DNA of 45,744 bases from Gammaproteobacteria bacterium. Its GTDB lineage: Bacteria; Pseudomonadota; Gammaproteobacteria; GCA-001735895. Positions 1 to 7,053 of this stretch are shown piece by piece (positions within the stretch are counted from its first letter, which is position 1; each line of letters starts with the position of its first letter). The translations under genes were made by a program, and so were the position numbers. The notes under the pieces were generated by a model. That model was not told the origin of the DNA. It worked only from the letters and a program-made list of their open reading frames with translations, and did not search any database. The stretch lies in the NCBI GenBank assembly GCA_024225395.1, contig JAAEMR010000141.1:1-45744 (forward strand), given 5' to 3'.

Positions 1-327
1 GGGCATTATATATTTAATGGTTTGATTAATAATAAAGTGGTCACTTTCCTGGTTGATACCGGAGCAACAACCACCAGCATTCCTGCCAGTCTTGCTCCAG
101 CACTAGGCCTGCAGAAAGGTCACAGATTTTCCGTGCAGACCGCTAATGGCAACAGTTTTGCTTATTCAACAAAGGTTAACAGTTTGCAAATGGGTGATAT
201 TAAATTCACAAATGTGAGCGCAAGTCTTAATCCCGGATTACACAGCAATGAAATTCTTCTCGGCATGAATATCCTGAAACATGTTGAGCTTATTCAACTC
301 GGCGACACACTTATTTTAAGAAAATAA
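1..327 (+). CDS. Retropepsin-like clan AA aspartic protease (3' part)
   Basis: The gene enters from the left edge. Codons 1-21 read GHYIFNG in frame and run without a stop into the FLVDTGAT segment, so the TTG at 22 is probably internal and the true start lies outside. The DTG triad followed by A-T is the catalytic aspartate motif of single-domain retropepsin-like proteases; the hydrophobic ILLGMNIL near the C-terminus is the usual second core element of this fold. Bacterial members are often secreted or membrane anchored and probably work as homodimers. Substrate unknown. The gene lies about 110 bp upstream of bufA in the same direction, but no functional link is evident. Confidence 0.8.
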   Translation, partial: GHYIFNGLINNKVVTFLVDTGATTTSIPASLAPALGLQKGHRFSVQTANGNSFAYSTKVNSLQMGDIKFTNVSASLNPGLHSNEILLGMNILKHVELIQLGDTLILRK

Positions 328-388
328 AATCACTTTTTTTTGATATCTGTTGAACTTCCATATATGGTCGCCCTCTAACTCGGTGTAT

Positions 389-402
389 ATAGTAAACACT
401 AT
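389..402. promoter_or_regulatory. Small inverted repeat upstream of bufA
   Basis: ATAGT-AAAC-ACTAT is a perfect 5+4+5 inverted repeat 38 bases before the bufA start. It overlaps a TATAGT that could serve as a -10 element. It could be an operator or chance; no regulator can be assigned from sequence. Confidence 0.25.
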
Positions 403-439
403 GACGATTATTTAATTAAAAATAACGAGGATATACTTT

Positions 440-694
440 ATGAATACTGCAAAGAAAATTTCTGGTGTAGCTATAGCTGCCGCTGCTGCAACTATGTTCG
501 CTCTTGCTCCCATGAGCGCTACTGCCGGTGGACATAAAGCGGGAAAATGTACCGGCATCAATAGCTGCAAAGGAACATCTGCCTGTGCAACGGCTACTAC
601 TTCCTGTGCTGGTCAAAACTCCTGCAAAGGACAGGGCTGGATTAAAGCTACCAAAGCTGAATGTGAAGACAAAGGCGGTAAATTCGAGAGTTAA
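440..694 (+). CDS. bufA2: BufA2-family bufferin precursor (periplasmic metallophore peptide)
   Basis: The 84-residue precursor has a Sec signal peptide (residues 1-29: KK, an alanine-rich hydrophobic core, then ATA before G30). The mature part carries six cysteines at 37, 43, 49, 56, 62 and 75, arranged as INSCKG, SACAT, TSCAG, NSCKGQGW and AECEDKGG. This Cys spacing is the BufA2 pattern. Bufferins are ribosomally made, post-translationally modified peptides in which some cysteines are converted to thiooxazole heterocycles that bind copper, made by a DUF692 enzyme (BufB) with a partner (BufC); both follow at 926-2565. The start is supported by an ACGAGG-like ribosome site at 425-430. An intrinsic terminator follows the stop codon. 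The cysteines actually modified cannot be read from sequence. Confidence 0.88.
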   Translation: MNTAKKISGVAIAAAAATMFALAPMSATAGGHKAGKCTGINSCKGTSACATATTSCAGQNSCKGQGWIKATKAECEDKGGKFES

Positions 695-702
695 TCATCA
701 GA

Positions 703-846
703 TTAATTTTTAAAGAAAATGCACTGATTTATCAGTGCTTTTTTTTGGCACATGGATTTGCTTATGCTGCGAGGCCATGGATATATGGCAACCAGCAGTA
801 TTATGGCAAAAACGGCAACGAACAGTATTTTTACAGATAGCAACAA
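703..846 (-). CDS. Possible 47-residue single-pass membrane peptide
   Basis: A short minus-strand reading frame with a TTG start lies between bufA and bufB. Its product would have a strongly hydrophobic segment (VKILFVAVFAIILLVAIY) followed by WPRSISKS, which looks like a membrane helix with a basic flank. It has no ribosome site and reads through the bufA terminator stem, so it may be a chance frame or a relic. Reported only because it fills otherwise unexplained spacer. Confidence 0.12.
   Translation of the reverse strand: MLLSVKILFVAVFAIILLVAIYPWPRSISKSMCQKKALINQCIFFKN
721..746 (+). terminator. Intrinsic terminator after bufA
   Basis: GCACTGAT (721-728) pairs perfectly with ATCAGTGC (731-738) and is followed directly by eight T (739-746). 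This is a textbook rho-independent terminator 26 bases past the bufA stop. It should separate a short bufA transcript from the downstream maturation genes, or allow only limited read-through. Confidence 0.88.
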
Positions 847-868
847 TAATTAATTAGAAATACCTGCC

Positions 869-898
869 TTAACTAAAATCCACCTCTCAAGCTATAAT
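869..898 (+). promoter_or_regulatory. Candidate sigma70 promoter for bufBC
   Basis: TTAACT (869-874), an 18-base spacer and a perfect TATAAT (893-898) lie just before the bufB ATG at 926. Together with the terminator at 721-746 this suggests bufBC is transcribed separately from bufA. Judged by eye; no transcription data. Confidence 0.5.
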
Positions 899-925
899 TC
901 ACTTATAGATATAGTAAAACACCTT

Positions 926-1765
926 ATGCCAGCTCACATAGAAAAACCATTTCTCGGATTCGGCCTCGGGCTCAGATCAGAGCATTATCAGGAAGTGCTA
1001 GAACAACAGCCAAAGGAAATCGACTGGTTTGAAATTATTTCTGAAAACTACATGATCGATGGCGGAAAGCCACTGTATTTTCTGGATAAAATTCGACAGG
1101 ATTACCCGATGGTGATGCACGGCGTTTCCATGTCTATAGGCAGTACCGATCCATTAAATTTTGATTATCTAAAACAGCTTAAAGAATTAATAGACCGCGT
1201 AGAACCCATGTGGTTTTCTGATCACCTGTGCTGGACAGGAGTGGATCACCAGAATATGCATGACCTGCTACCACTGCCTTACACCGAAGCCTCGGTAAAC
1301 CATATTGCCGACAGAATTAGCCAGGTCCAGGATTTTCTCGGTCGTCAAATGCTCATCGAAAATCTATCGAGTTATATCACCTACACGGCCGATGCTATGA
1401 CCGAATGGGATTTTATAACCGCCGTGTCAGAAAAAGCAGACTGTAATATTTTGCTGGACGTTAATAATATTTACGTCAGTAGTTTTAATCATCATTTTGA
1501 TCCGATGGAATATCTTCGCGGAGTCCCGGCTAACAGAGTCTGGCAGCACCATCTTGCAGGCCACCAAAATACGGGCAACCTGATTATCGATACTCACGAT
1601 GAACCCATTATAGACCCGGTGTGGGAACTGTATGAAAAAACAGCACAACAGCTTGGCCCCGTTTCCACCATGATCGAGCGTGATGGCAATATCCCCCCGC
1701 TTTCTGAAGTCATTGATGAATTAAATCAGGCCAGAGAAATTGCCAAACCTTATTACGGAGCATAA
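926..1765 (+). CDS. bufB: BufB, DUF692 multinuclear iron enzyme for bufferin maturation
   Basis: The 279-residue protein is a full-length DUF692 family member (TIM-barrel, MNIO class, relative of MbnB). Typical family segments are visible: GFGLGLRSEHY at the N-terminus, WFEIISENYM, MVMHGVSMSIG, WFSDHLCW, LLPLPYTEA, MLIENLSSYI, LLDVNNIYVSS, HLAGH and IIDTHDEPI. The His, Glu, Asp and Asn residues in these segments form the di/tri-iron site in characterised relatives. It is expected to oxidise cysteines of BufA into heterocycles using oxygen and the mixed-valent iron centre, working with BufC. No clear Shine-Dalgarno precedes the ATG. bufC follows after 5 bases, so the two are almost certainly co-translated. 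Confidence 0.92.
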   Translation: MPAHIEKPFLGFGLGLRSEHYQEVLEQQPKEIDWFEIISENYMIDGGKPLYFLDKIRQDYPMVMHGVSMSIGSTDPLNFDYLKQLKELIDRVEPMWFSDHLCWTGVDHQNMHDLLPLPYTEASVNHIADRISQVQDFLGRQMLIENLSSYITYTADAMTEWDFITAVSEKADCNILLDVNNIYVSSFNHHFDPMEYLRGVPANRVWQHHLAGHQNTGNLIIDTHDEPIIDPVWELYEKTAQQLGPVSTMIERDGNIPPLSEVIDELNQAREIAKPYYGA

Positions 1766-1770
1766 TTTTA

Positions 1771-2565
1771 ATGAATAAAAAAAACTCCGAACTGCAGCAG
1801 TTACAAACTCGTTTCCAGGATTATATAACCGGGAAATCCGAGGACTTTGAGAAAGATATTATCAGTACCGAAGATGCTCTGGCAGAACATCGCCTGGGAG
1901 CATATTACAATGCTTACCGAATTCGTTTAATTAACAGTCTTGCTACCGACTTCGAGTGCCTGCAAAAAGAACTCGGTGAAGAAGCTTTTGAGTTAATGGT
2001 TCTGGATTACCTGAAACTGTACCCGTCAGATAACCCATCGGTACGCTGGGTGGGAATTCACCTCGTAGAATTTCTGCAACACAGTGAACACCCCGATAAA
2101 GCCTTCCTGGTTGAACTGGCAGAATTCGAATGGAACCAGGGACTGTGTTTTGATGCGGGTGATAGCGAGCAAATTTTCAGGCTGGAAGACATGGCTCAGA
2201 TAGCACCTGAAAACTGGCCACAATTAACCTTTCAATTTCATGATTCGGTGCGTTGGCTTGATCTGTATTCCAATGCGGCCCCTTATTGGGTTGCACTGGA
2301 TAGTAACAAACAACTTCCCGGGAAACATTTTGATGAAATTCCAACGCGCTGGTTAATGTGGCGCAAAGGCATGAGTCCGAACTGGCGCTCCCTGGAAGTT
2401 GCCGAAGCCTGGACCATAGAAGCCGCCTTTAATGGTATTAACTTTGCACAGCTGTGTGAAGGCTTATTAGAATGGATTGGTGAAGACCAGGTTGCCATAA
2501 CCGCTGCCGGTTTTCTTAAGCAATGGATACATGATGAATTAATCGTTCAGGTAAAATCGTCCTAG
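1771..2565 (+). CDS. bufC: BufC, DUF2063 partner of BufB
   Basis: The 264-residue protein begins with the HvfC/BufC N-terminal domain (DUF2063, once called putative DNA-binding): LQTRFQDYITG, RLGAYYNAYRIRLINSL, FECLQKELGEEAFELMVLDYL, then SDNPSVRWVG and FEWNQGLCFDA. The role known for the family is as a partner that binds the precursor and activates the DUF692 enzyme, comparable to MbnC; it is not now thought to be a DNA-binding protein. The C-terminal part (WLMWRKGMSPNWRSLEVAEAW onward) matches the usual extension. GGAG at 1757-1760, inside the end of bufB, is the ribosome site, 10 bases before ATG. Confidence 0.88.
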   Translation: MNKKNSELQQLQTRFQDYITGKSEDFEKDIISTEDALAEHRLGAYYNAYRIRLINSLATDFECLQKELGEEAFELMVLDYLKLYPSDNPSVRWVGIHLVEFLQHSEHPDKAFLVELAEFEWNQGLCFDAGDSEQIFRLEDMAQIAPENWPQLTFQFHDSVRWLDLYSNAAPYWVALDSNKQLPGKHFDEIPTRWLMWRKGMSPNWRSLEVAEAWTIEAAFNGINFAQLCEGLLEWIGEDQVAITAAGFLKQWIHDELIVQVKSS

Positions 2566-2571
2566 CATCAT

Positions 2572-2590
2572 AGCTGCACTCGGCGCAGCT
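2572..2590. other. Hairpin between convergent bufC and hupE-like gene
   Basis: AGCTGC and GCAGCT form a 6-bp stem with a 7-base loop in the 24-base gap between two convergent genes. There is no T-run on either strand, so a terminator role is possible but weak. Confidence 0.3.
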
Positions 2591-3711
2591 TACAGATAGC
2601 CGATTCTTTCTATGGTCCAGTACAACCCCATCATGGAAATACCCAAGGAACCGGGAATAATCACCAGCTTCCTGTACAGTTCATGATTTTTCCTGATCCA
2701 GAACACCGCTAAAAACGCCAGTAAGATCACACTCAACTGGCCCAGTTCAACACCCACATTAAAACTCAGCAAAGCAGTGACAAATTGCGATTCTGGTAGA
2801 CCCAGCTCTGTTAGAACTCCGGCGAATCCCATGCCATGCAACAAGCCAAATAAAAATACAATTACAATTCGCCACGGTTTTAACTCACGCGTCAGCAGGT
2901 TTTCTATGCCCACATAGGCAATAGATAATGCTATGAGAGGTTCAACAATCAATGATGAAACACTGATCAGACCGTACATGCTTAATGCCAGGGTAATCGT
3001 ATGGGCCAGAGTAAAAGCGGTTACCTGCCACAATAAAGGGCGGAATTTTCTACTCAGTAAAAAAAGCCCTAAAACAAACAGAATATGATCCAGACCCTTG
3101 GGTAGAATATGAATAAATCCCAGGCCGTTATAATCTACTGCAACATCAATCCAGCTACGTGGAATTACGTTTTCATGTAATAGGTATTGCGGGCTCTGCT
3201 GCCCTTTAACCAGCCAGTAGGTCGTTTTTTCAGCCTGACCTTCAGCGATAAAATTAACAACTGCATCACCATATTTTGGATCAAACGACCAAACAGCGGT
3301 TGAAGAACCCTGAGGTATTTGTGCAGAATAATGAATAACTGATTTTCTCGATAAGCGGGTATCGCCAACCTCCGGAATGTTTATATCCATTAACTGCCAG
3401 TCAACCTGAACACCTGAAAGCTCCAGCTTAAGCCCCTTACTAAATTTATCGGCATAGGCTTTAAATTTACCCGATAAATCATCAGCTGATAATTCACGCA
3501 ACTCCCGGTACACTTCAGCCTGAGGAGCATCATCGGTATTTTCATGTTCTGCACCAATTCCCGACAGCACAGCTTCTGCATTGGTCTCCAGCTGAACTTT
3601 TACCACTGCGTGTTGATCAAAGATAATAGTTGCAATAGCCGGACGCATTTGATGAGCCTGTGCCGGTGCTAAATTCAGAAAAAACAACAGTAAAAATAAG
3701 CTATGAAACAT
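2590..3711 (-). CDS. HupE/UreJ-family membrane protein
   Basis: A signal peptide (MFHSLFLLLFFLNLAPAQA) precedes an extracytoplasmic region of about 180 residues that starts HQMRPA. The C-terminal half is a HupE/UreJ_2 domain with six to seven membrane helices, including FIHILPKGLDHILFVLGLFLLSRK, FTLAHTITLAL and LLHGMGFAGVL. The histidines in LDHILF, LAHTITLA and LHGMGF are typical of the family, whose characterised members take up nickel or cobalt. The metal moved here is unknown. I prefer the ATG at 3711 because it gives a normal signal peptide; a GTG at 3732 in frame is the alternative. Either choice overlaps the start of the divergent gene at 3703. Proximity to the bufferin genes suggests metal handling; that link is inference. 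Confidence 0.75.
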   Translation of the reverse strand: MFHSLFLLLFFLNLAPAQAHQMRPAIATIIFDQHAVVKVQLETNAEAVLSGIGAEHENTDDAPQAEVYRELRELSADDLSGKFKAYADKFSKGLKLELSGVQVDWQLMDINIPEVGDTRLSRKSVIHYSAQIPQGSSTAVWSFDPKYGDAVVNFIAEGQAEKTTYWLVKGQQSPQYLLHENVIPRSWIDVAVDYNGLGFIHILPKGLDHILFVLGLFLLSRKFRPLLWQVTAFTLAHTITLALSMYGLISVSSLIVEPLIALSIAYVGIENLLTRELKPWRIVIVFLFGLLHGMGFAGVLTELGLPESQFVTALLSFNVGVELGQLSVILLAFLAVFWIRKNHELYRKLVIIPGSLGISMMGLYWTIERIGYL

Positions 3712-4527
3712 TTTTCTAATCAACAAAAGCACCTTTTATTTAAAATTTTAATAGTTTGTCTGACATTAATTTCTAGCAGAGGTTTCAGTCATGATTTCTG
3801 GTTGGAGGCGCACCCATTTTATACCAAAGCTAAAAAACCTGTTGATATTTCTGTGCATGTTGGTAATGAATTTATCGGTGACAGTCTGCCGAACATACTC
3901 AACTGGTATACAGATTTTAGCCTTTATCAAAAAAACTCAAAAACTGATATCAAGGGTGAACTGGGACGAGATCCCGCTGGATATTTTACACCCGATCAAA
4001 CGGGTACATATGCCATCGGCTATCAGAGTGATTTCAGCTATGTTGAAATTGATCCTGAGACCTTTATAAAATATTTAACCGATGAAGGTCTCGATAATGC
4101 CATTCAATTTCGCCAGAAAAATAAGCTGACGCAAACAATCGGAAAAGAAAACTATATTCGTCACGCCAAAGCGCTGGTGCAATCCGGTGATCAGTTTGGT
4201 ATCAATAACTCGAAAATTAACATGGGTTATGAGCTGGAAATAATTCCCTTAAGTAATCCATATAAAAAGAATTTAAACGACACGCTTAAAGTTAAAATTC
4301 TGTACCAGAACAAGCCTGTTAGTAACATCCTGTTAACTGCATACAGCAAAATCAGGCCCAGGCAGACTCAATCAATTCGAAGTAATAACAAAGGTGAGGC
4401 CAGCATTACCTTAGATCAAACCGGACCCTGGCTACTTAAGGCCGTTAAAATACAAAAGATTAATGATGGTAAAGCTAACTGGCAAAGCCACTGGGCCAGT
4501 CTAACATTCGAAGTTATTAATCCGTGA
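3703..4527 (+). CDS. DUF4198-family periplasmic protein
   Basis: The 274-residue protein has an N-terminal signal (basic KHFSNQQKHLLFK, hydrophobic ILIVCLTLISS) followed by SHDFWLEAHPF, the diagnostic beginning of DUF4198. The domain continues through YFTPDQTGTYAIGYQS and ends with a beta-rich segment (KIRPRQTQSIRSNNKGEAS, then LDQTGPWLLKAVKI) like a carboxypeptidase-regulatory or Ig-type fold. DUF4198 proteins are often encoded next to nickel or cobalt uptake genes and are thought to be periplasmic metal-binding or carrier components, which fits the HupE-like neighbour. No ATG other than 3703 precedes the signal sequence, so the overlap with the divergent gene appears real. Exact function unknown. 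Confidence 0.72.
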   Translation: MKHFSNQQKHLLFKILIVCLTLISSRGFSHDFWLEAHPFYTKAKKPVDISVHVGNEFIGDSLPNILNWYTDFSLYQKNSKTDIKGELGRDPAGYFTPDQTGTYAIGYQSDFSYVEIDPETFIKYLTDEGLDNAIQFRQKNKLTQTIGKENYIRHAKALVQSGDQFGINNSKINMGYELEIIPLSNPYKKNLNDTLKVKILYQNKPVSNILLTAYSKIRPRQTQSIRSNNKGEASITLDQTGPWLLKAVKIQKINDGKANWQSHWASLTFEVINP

Positions 4528-4589
4528 ACATTACACATTTGTATTTTCTCAGCGAGTATCAATAATTTATCACTTTTAATTCCCGCGCT

Positions 4590-4720
4590 GGGAACACGAA
4601 GCTCACGAAGAAAACAAAGGCTGTTTGAGAAGATAAGCGCAAAACCATCCATTACCATAATTTTGAAAACTTATAGCCATTCTGATTTTTCTTGGTGTAT
4701 TTCTGCTGTTCGTGGAAATA
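4590..4720. repeat. Interspersed repeat, type 1, copy A
   Basis: The left end AACACGAAGCTCACGAAGAA (4593-4612) is mirrored by the right end TTCTGCTGTTCGTGG (4701-4715). The interior includes CCATTACCATAATTTTGAAA, also seen in diverged form in copy C (11126-11271). It lies in the 246-bp spacer between DUF4198 and the DUF2007 gene. The rest of that spacer shows nothing else. Confidence 0.6.
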
Positions 4721-4773
4721 ATCTTGTAACTTTATTAGTTCACAGCATGTTTTTCATAAGGAACCATTAAAGT

Positions 4774-5094
4774 TTATTTATTTATCTCTGGAACAGGGGA
4801 ATTACATTTCCAGCATATATTGAAGTTTTCGCTATTGCTTTCGCTACAGATAGAGCAGATCCAGTCGACCCCGTGTGTTTTAATTCTCAACATTTCGGTG
4901 ATAATTTTTTCTGCTTTTTCAAACTGATAATCCTCAGAAACCCAGATTTCCGGCCAGGTTTCAACAGGTGCTAAAACACCAGCACCGCTACTGGAAAATT
5001 CATTTTCTATAAAACAACTTATACCCTGTTCTTCCAGCAGGTTTTTAAGATTAAAAACTATCAGTCGATTTTCGTGGGTATACAGTTTTTTCAT
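4774..5094 (-). CDS. DUF2007 protein with C-terminal zinc ribbon
   Basis: The 106-residue protein has a DUF2007 domain (residues 1-70: KKLYTHENRLIVFNLKNLLEE, then EIWVSEDYQFEKAEKII), a small alpha-beta fold labelled as a putative signal-transducing domain. A linker leads to a C-terminal zinc finger with Cys80, Cys83, Cys94 and Cys97 (CxxC-x10-CxxC, with W78 and N92), like RanBP2-type ribbons. Such ribbons bind RNA or protein partners. It is the last gene of a minus-strand run (prmB, methyltransferase, DjlA-like, cupin), separated from the cupin by 25 bases. Function is not established for the family. Confidence 0.75.
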   Translation of the reverse strand: MKKLYTHENRLIVFNLKNLLEEQGISCFIENEFSSSGAGVLAPVETWPEIWVSEDYQFEKAEKIITEMLRIKTHGVDWICSICSESNSENFNICWKCNSPVPEINK

Positions 5095-5119
5095 TGAGTA
5101 ATATCAGGTTGAAATAAAG

Positions 5120-5398
5120 TTACTCAAAACGATAATGCTTGGAAATAAATTCAATCACTTTCCAGGTGCAGGACATGCCTTTTGGAAAAGTCACAAAGTC
5201 ACCCCGGTTTAACTCAACAGGTTCTCCACCATCGGGAGTCACAATGACTTTACCTTCAAGAATGTAACAAACTTCCTGGCGGTCATAAGTCCACGGGAAT
5301 TCAGAGGGTTCTTTTTCCCAGATTGGCCATTCCTCTACGCCTAAGACATCCAGTTTTCCTGGTGCAGGATTATGCTCATATAAAATATCGGTAATCAT
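5120..5398 (-). CDS. Small cupin-domain protein
   Basis: The 92-residue single-domain cupin carries motif 1 (VCYILEGKVIVTPDGGEPVEL) and motif 2 (GDFVTFPKGMSCTWKV), related to the (S)-ureidoglycine aminohydrolase-type cupin (DUF861). The usual metal-binding His residues of motif 1 are not all present, so it may bind a small ligand rather than catalyse. The ATG overlaps the stop of the upstream DjlA-like gene by 4 bases (ATGA), indicating translational coupling. No substrate can be inferred. Confidence 0.8.
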   Translation of the reverse strand: MITDILYEHNPAPGKLDVLGVEEWPIWEKEPSEFPWTYDRQEVCYILEGKVIVTPDGGEPVELNRGDFVTFPKGMSCTWKVIEFISKHYRFE

Positions 5399-6198
5399 CG
5401 CATTTCTCTGGATTCTTTAATTTGTTCGTAGGCGTCTTTAATTTGCTGCGTTTTTTCAGTGGCATCCTTAATCATTTCTTCCGGTAAACCTTTTGCAACA
5501 AGCTTATCCGGGTGATGTTGAGACATCAGGCGACGATATGACTTTTTTACTTCAGCATCAGTCGCTGACTTAGTGCTACCCAAAAGATGATAGGCATCAG
5601 ATAAACTGGTAGTACGATGTGTTTGAGCAGAAGATTGATACCCACCGCGACCAAAACCGGCTTTAAGCATTTCTTCCAGTCGGCGCAACTGGGAAACAGG
5701 AACTCCTAAACGGTTGCAGATATGAATCAGTAATTCTTCTTCAGCCTGGTCCAGTACACCATCGGCATAAGCAGCCTGTAACTGAATTTCCAGAAACATT
5801 TGCAACAGCGTACTGCGACGATGCAATTCCTGTTTAAACTGATCAAGGATTTCATCCAGCGGAAAATCATCCGATTTACCTTCGTTGAATAAACGTTTGG
5901 CAGACTCACGGACATCAGCCTCAAGCCCCATGTGAGACATGACCGCTTCAGCCATTCGAATTTCTTCAGGGGTTACCTTGCCATCGGCTTTTGCGATATG
6001 CCCCATGACTGAAAAAGTGGCGGTAAAAAAAACTGCCTGCACACGCTCCTGCTGTCCGGGCTGAAATTTCTCACCCGACATGACATTGCCGAGCCCCTTG
6101 TCAAAATTATGTCCGAAGCCGATACCGATTAGCGCTCCTAACGGACCACCCAGCATAAACCCAAATGCGCCACCAAGCGCTTTACCCCACCACGCCAT
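5395..6198 (-). CDS. djlA: DjlA-type co-chaperone (TerB-like plus J domain)
   Basis: The 267-residue protein has three parts. A glycine-rich hydrophobic N-terminus (MAWWGKALGGAFGFMLGGPLG, then ALIGIGFGH) probably inserts in or lies on the inner membrane. A TerB-like helical domain spans about residues 50-175 (FSVMGHIAKADGKVTPEEI, then ADGVLDQAEEELL). The C-terminal J domain (about 200-265) has the HPD motif in SQHHPDKLVAKGLP. The HPD motif stimulates the ATPase of DnaK. This is the DjlA layout and length. It sits 5 bases downstream of the methyltransferase gene and overlaps the cupin gene, so it is part of one transcript. Confidence 0.88.
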   Translation of the reverse strand: MAWWGKALGGAFGFMLGGPLGALIGIGFGHNFDKGLGNVMSGEKFQPGQQERVQAVFFTATFSVMGHIAKADGKVTPEEIRMAEAVMSHMGLEADVRESAKRLFNEGKSDDFPLDEILDQFKQELHRRSTLLQMFLEIQLQAAYADGVLDQAEEELLIHICNRLGVPVSQLRRLEEMLKAGFGRGGYQSSAQTHRTTSLSDAYHLLGSTKSATDAEVKKSYRRLMSQHHPDKLVAKGLPEEMIKDATEKTQQIKDAYEQIKESREMR

Positions 6199-6203
6199 CT
6201 GAT

Positions 6204-7052
6204 TTAGCTCTCCATCTGTAATAAATAAAATTTGTAAATTTTGTATTTGGCAAAAGATTCAGCATTACGTTCACCACTCAGGTATTTGTAATCAATCTTG
6301 TCCAGCTTTTTACGAAATTTCCAGGTGAACACTTTAGATAACCAGGGCCGGTTATTTTTGAAAGTATAACCAATCAGTTTCATCGTCGGCAGTAGCAGTT
6401 CCCTTCCCATCTGGTTTACCAGATCCAGGTTTGGAGCTGTTTCTTTAGTGATATCTTTTTCTTCCAGCACTTTAAGACCCGAGTCATTAAGCACCTTTTG
6501 AAACTTTTCAAACTTATGTCCACCACCAACAACCGATTTCCCGGTGGCATTGGTTTTAAAGAAGTCACAAATCACAATATAGCCACCCGGTCGCAGTAAT
6601 GACTGCGCTTTATCAAGCACCATGTCCAACGTAATATATTGAAAACTTTCACTGAACATGACCATATCAAATTTTTCATTGACCGAAAATTTCACGTCTT
6701 CAAAACGACCATGATGAATCTTAAAATCATCTCCTGCCTGACTTTGAGCTGCTTCTGATAGCAATGGACTGGGTGAAACACCCTGTACCTGATAACCACG
6801 ACTCAATAATTCGGTGGCTAAACCACCCGCACCACAGCCCACATCGAGAATGCTTTTCACATCATCAGGAAAATGACTGATTAAAAAATCAGAATATCGT
6901 TTTTGTGCTTCGGGTAAATTCTGCACCGTAACATCAAGATCTTCACCCCATAAACCATAATGTAAATCCTTTGTGCCGAGAAAAAAATTAAACAGATTCA
7001 GTCCTGCGACCAAACCAACTTCTTTCGAATCTACTTTTACTTCTTTAGCCAT
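6204..7052 (-). CDS. Class I SAM-dependent methyltransferase
   Basis: A Rossmann-fold methyltransferase of 282 residues, with SAM motif I ILDVGCGAGG (about 68-77), acidic motif II region QVQGVSPS and a post-I segment FDMVMFSESFQYI. The N-terminal NLFNFFLGTKDLHYGLWGED resembles methyltransferases acting on lipids, quinones or tocopherol-type substrates, but the substrate is unknown. The start at ATG 7052 (MAKEVKVD) is chosen because it falls one base after the prmB stop; an upstream in-frame start would overlap prmB by about 75 bases. Part of the prmB-to-DUF2007 run. Confidence 0.82.
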   Translation of the reverse strand: MAKEVKVDSKEVGLVAGLNLFNFFLGTKDLHYGLWGEDLDVTVQNLPEAQKRYSDFLISHFPDDVKSILDVGCGAGGLATELLSRGYQVQGVSPSPLLSEAAQSQAGDDFKIHHGRFEDVKFSVNEKFDMVMFSESFQYITLDMVLDKAQSLLRPGGYIVICDFFKTNATGKSVVGGGHKFEKFQKVLNDSGLKVLEEKDITKETAPNLDLVNQMGRELLLPTMKLIGYTFKNNRPWLSKVFTWKFRKKLDKIDYKYLSGERNAESFAKYKIYKFYLLQMES

Positions 7053-7053
7053 T

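Noticed and set aside
2572-2590. Strong bidirectional terminator after bufC
   Set aside because: The stem has no T-run on either strand, so only a weak call was made.
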